From: Phycisphaerales bacterium
GTDB taxonomy: Bacteria > Planctomycetota > Phycisphaerae > Phycisphaerales > UBA1924
Reading direction: 5' to 3'
Length of the DNA: 64,000 nucleotides
Assembly: GCA_028279375.1 (NCBI GenBank)
Contig: JANQNW010000007.1
Location: forward strand, 1 to 64,000
Of this stretch, positions 61,619 through 64,000 are shown in pieces. Within the stretch, counting starts at the first letter, position 1. Each line of letters opens with the position of its first letter. The position numbers were made by a program, and so were the translations under genes. The notes under the pieces were generated by a model that worked only from the letters and a program-made list of their open reading frames with translations, searched no databases and had not been told where the DNA came from.

Positions 61619-62131
61619 ATGAGGGAGCGAGTCGTGCGTGTCCTCGGGATCGATCCAGGCTTGCAGATCACCGGCTTCGCATGCGTCGATGCGCAGGCGT
61701 CGCGTGAACCGACACTCATTGAAGCGGGCGTCATCCGACTGAAGTCGGGGGCGAGCGTGTCATCGAGGCTGCGCGAACTCGAGCACGATCTCGTGGGGAT
61801 CTTCGATCGACTGTCGCCGACACACGCGTGTGTCGAACGCCTCTTCGCGCACTACAAGCATCCGACGACGGCGATCACGATGGGACACGCGCGCGGCGTG
61901 ACGCTCCTCGTCATCGAACGCTCCGGGGCGACTTTCAGCGAGCTCGCGCCGACAGAGGTCAAGAAGTCGCTCACGGGCAACGGCCATGCAAGCAAACGCC
62001 AAATGCAGGAGTCGGTCCAGGCGCAGCTTGGGCTGGCTGAGGCCCCAAGCCCGCCGGATGTCGCTGATGCGATCGCGATCGCGCTGTGCGCCGTCCGCCG
62101 CGCTGCGCCCGCCGCTGCGCCGCTACACTGA
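61619..62131 (+). CDS. ruvC: Crossover junction endodeoxyribonuclease RuvC
   Basis: 170 residues. The catalytic acidic residues are visible: Asp in VLGIDPGLQITG, Glu in ACVERLF, and the final pair in PPDVADAIAIALCA. It resolves Holliday junctions with RuvAB. The ATG at 61619 is preceded by AAGGGC, close to the start; GTG at 61634 is an alternative. The 197 bases before it hold an inverted CCGGA...TCCGG repeat but no clear terminator. Its stop overlaps the -10-like site of the next gene. Confidence 0.95.
   Translation: MRERVVRVLGIDPGLQITGFACVDAQASREPTLIEAGVIRLKSGASVSSRLRELEHDLVGIFDRLSPTHACVERLFAHYKHPTTAITMGHARGVTLLVIERSGATFSELAPTEVKKSLTGNGHASKRQMQESVQAQLGLAEAPSPPDVADAIAIALCAVRRAAPAAAPLH
62124..62129 (+). 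promoter_or_regulatory. -10-like TACACT, eight bases before the sigma-54 regulator
   Basis: TACACT, GACATCCC, then ATG at 62138, overlapping the ruvC stop. The hexamer and spacing are identical to those at trpE and ruvB. No Shine-Dalgarno is present. Confidence 0.55.
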
Positions 62132-62137
62132 CATCCC

Positions 62138-63577
62138 ATGGCAGAAGTCACGACCGGCGCCGACCTGCCCCGCGCGCAGGTGCTCATCATCGACGACGAG
62201 GCGGATCACGCTGACGTCATGGCGGAAGCCCTGCGCCGGCCCGGACACATCTCCACAATCGTGACGAACGTGGATGACGCCTTCGAAGAGCTCAAGGGCG
62301 GCGCCTTCGACATCATCGTGACCGACCTTCGTATGCCGACCTCCGCGGGTCAGCATGGCGTCGAAGCGGACGGCGCCAACGCCGGCATGGTCATTCTCGA
62401 GGCGGCGCAATCGCATCAGCCCGAGGCCGAGACGATCATGGTGACGGCGCATGGCGACGTGGCGACGGCGCGATCCGCATTCAAGCACGGGGTCTATGAC
62501 TTCGTCGAGAAGCCGCTCGACCTGGAAGTCTTCCGCAGCGTTATCAATCGGGCGGCGGAGACGGTGCTCCTGCGCCACGAGAGCGGCGAGTTGACGGATC
62601 TCGTCCAGCACGACGGATTCGAGGGGATCATCGCCGGCTCCGAGCCGATGCGCCGGATCCTGCACACGGTGGCGACGGTCGCGAAGTCGACGATCAGCGT
62701 GCTCATCACCGGTGAGAGCGGCACGGGCAAGGAACTCATCGCGGAAGCCGTGCACAAGAACAGTCCGCGCGTCAAGAAGCGCTTCGTCGCATTCAACTGC
62801 GCGGGCCAGAGTGAATCGCTCATCGAGGATCAACTCTTCGGTCACGTGCGCGGCGCCTTCACGGGCGCTGACAAGGATCGCGAGGGCGTCTTCGAGTACG
62901 CCTCCGGCGGCACGCTCTTTCTCGACGAGATCGGCGACATGCCGCTGACGATGCAGGCGAAGCTCCTTCGCGTGCTCGAGAGCGGAAAAGTCGTCCGGCT
63001 CGGCGCCAACGACGAGCGTGATGTCGATGTTCGTTTCGTCTCGGCGACGAATAAGGATCTCGAGGCCTCGATCCGGGCCGGTGAGTTTCGGGAAGATCTT
63101 TACTTCCGCATCAAGGGCGCGCATGTGCATCTGCCCCCGCTGCGAGAGCGTCGGGAGGACATCCCGCGCATCGTGCAGCACGCGATCGCGCGATTCAGCG
63201 CCGAGATCGCGCCGGAAAAGGCGCCGCCAGAGATCACCGAGCCGGCGATGATGCGCCTGGCGTCATTCAGCTGGCCCGGCAATGTGCGCCAGCTTCTCAA
63301 TGTCGTGCAGAACATGACGGTCATGAGCGCCGGCGCCGGGGAGACGCAGATCGACGTGCGCGACATCCCGCCGGGGATCAGCGTCGAGGACAGCGATCTT
63401 GACGACGCGGGCGGCGCGGGCGGCTCGCTGGCCGGCGCGAGCCTGCAGCAGCTCGAGAAACGAGCGATCCGTGAGACGTTGCGTTTGACAGGCGGCAATC
63501 GAGAGCAGGCTGCCAGAATGCTGGGCATCGGCGAGCGCACGCTGTATCGCAAGCTCAAGGAATATGGCCTTCGCTAG
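62138..63577 (+). CDS. Sigma-54-dependent response regulator (NtrC family)
   Basis: 479 residues in three domains. The receiver domain (about 14-145) has the acidic pocket IIDDEADH, the phospho-acceptor Asp in VTDLRMP, Thr in MVTAHG and Lys in VEKPLD. The AAA+ domain (165-400) carries the Walker A GESGTGKE, GAFTGADK (the sigma-54-contact loop), GGTLFLDEIGDMP and WPGNVRQL. The C-terminal Fis-type helix-turn-helix reads REQAARMLGIGERTLYRKL. It activates sigma-54 promoters after phosphorylation; the sensor kinase is not in the window. The receiver loop after DLRMP has an extra TSAGQHGVEADGANAG stretch. Confidence 0.95.
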   Translation: MAEVTTGADLPRAQVLIIDDEADHADVMAEALRRPGHISTIVTNVDDAFEELKGGAFDIIVTDLRMPTSAGQHGVEADGANAGMVILEAAQSHQPEAETIMVTAHGDVATARSAFKHGVYDFVEKPLDLEVFRSVINRAAETVLLRHESGELTDLVQHDGFEGIIAGSEPMRRILHTVATVAKSTISVLITGESGTGKELIAEAVHKNSPRVKKRFVAFNCAGQSESLIEDQLFGHVRGAFTGADKDREGVFEYASGGTLFLDEIGDMPLTMQAKLLRVLESGKVVRLGANDERDVDVRFVSATNKDLEASIRAGEFREDLYFRIKGAHVHLPPLRERREDIPRIVQHAIARFSAEIAPEKAPPEITEPAMMRLASFSWPGNVRQLLNVVQNMTVMSAGAGETQIDVRDIPPGISVEDSDLDDAGGAGGSLAGASLQQLEKRAIRETLRLTGGNREQAARMLGIGERTLYRKLKEYGLR

Positions 63578-64000
63578 GCCGCGACTACGGCGTCGCGGCT
63601 CCGGGCGAGTCGATGCGCATCCGGCCCGACGACGAAGATGAACTCGCGATTTCGCAGTCGCCCGACCTCGCCGACTTTCTCACCTTGCGGGTTGTGAATG
63701 CCGATCCGGGCGCCCACGTAGCGCGGATGCGCGCGTTCGACGACGCCGACGTCGCCGCGTGACGAGAGCAGCTCGATCATCTCGCTCTTGGAGATGAACC
63801 CCTCGTCATTGAATGACACGATCATGTGTCGCACGTCGAGGCGCTCGACGACCTGGCGCATCGCATCGAGCGCCTCGCGCTTGCGGTTGAAGGCGCTCTT
63901 GCGCGTGCGGCAGTCTTCGCGCTTGCACGCGACGCCGTAGTGTTCGGGGGTGTCCCAGCGCACGATCGTTTCCCAGATGTGATAGTTGCCGAGATAACTG
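63574..64000 (-). CDS. DNA adenine methyltransferase (D12 class), 5' end cut by the window edge
   Basis: The frame runs off the right edge as SYLGNYHIWETIVRWDTPEH, then YGVACKREDCRTRKSAFN, DVRHMIVSFNDEGFISKSEM and GRLRNREFIFVVGPDAHRLA. These segments match the C-terminal half of D12-class (EcoRV/Dam-like) adenine-N6 methyltransferases; the DPPY motif should lie just beyond the edge. Its stop TAG overlaps the stop of the regulator gene through a shared CTAG. Whether a restriction enzyme accompanies it lies outside the window. Confidence 0.85.
   Translation of the reverse strand, partial: SYLGNYHIWETIVRWDTPEHYGVACKREDCRTRKSAFNRKREALDAMRQVVERLDVRHMIVSFNDEGFISKSEMIELLSSRGDVGVVERAHPRYVGARIGIHNPQGEKVGEVGRLRNREFIFVVGPDAHRLARSRDAVVAA

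Overview
The window looks like one chromosomal segment of a GC-rich planctomycete, most likely class Phycisphaerae. The evidence is a short C-terminal PEP-CTERM-like sorting tail (PAPGS, hydrophobic stretch, RRRR), two large secreted proteins ending in dockerin-like repeats that close with WGPCP or LLGFWT, a large Ser/Thr kinase with a long helical repeat region coupled to an ECF-like sigma factor, a planctomycete-type GyrA, and a murC-murB-ddl-ftsQ cluster with no ftsA or ftsZ after it. Taxonomy is inferred from these family habits and not from a marker gene. No rRNA, tRNA, CRISPR array, prophage or insertion sequence was recognised. Both edges cut genes: a lipoprotein-like gene at the left and a D12-class DNA adenine methyltransferase at the right.

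Layout. 1-3.8 kb: a truncated lipoprotein gene, a stand-alone glycogen-binding (CBM48-like) protein, a PEP-CTERM-like secreted protein, an aquaporin and a VOC-family protein. 3.8-16.97 kb is almost entirely minus strand: a cytochrome P450 bracketed by three copies of a palindromic repeat, a MoxR ATPase, two tandem paralogous membrane-anchored proteins of unknown function, an MFS/NTP-exchange-type transporter, a Tat-exported NAD epimerase-like protein, a beta-barrel-like protein, a BatA/VWA protein, a methyltransferase and a His-rich lipoprotein. 17-25 kb: an SpoU-type RNA methyltransferase, YrdC/Sua5, a TolC-like protein, a secreted SH3-like protein, DDAH, an HD-domain protein and a membrane-bound PP2C/SpoIIE phosphatase. 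25-28.5 kb: the kinase and ECF sigma pair. 28.7-35.3 kb: two dockerin-tagged secreted beta-propeller proteins around an AsmA-like protein.

35.3-44 kb carries housekeeping genes (trpE, HU, clpS, a hydroxyacid dehydrogenase, ruvB), a repeat-built secreted protein and an S9 peptidase. 44-49.2 kb is the cell-wall cluster murC-murB-ddl-ftsQ plus a six-helix membrane protein. 49.3-57.3 kb holds NUDIX, AraC, the NfeD1-NfeD2-FloA membrane-microdomain operon, a metallo-beta-lactamase hydrolase, a hotdog protein and a polytopic membrane protein. 57.4-64 kb holds gyrA, a STAS protein, a LolD/MacB-like ATPase, ruvC, a sigma-54 response regulator and the partial DNA methyltransferase.

Genes are tightly packed. 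Many neighbours share ATGA or GTGA overlaps, which implies translational coupling. The most striking pattern is at start codons: at least a dozen genes in very different pathways have a TANNNT (-10-like) hexamer exactly 6 or 8 bases before the start codon, mostly with no Shine-Dalgarno sequence, which suggests leaderless or near-leaderless transcripts. Other genes have clear GGAG/AAGGAG sites. All functional names rest on motifs read by eye; no database search was possible.
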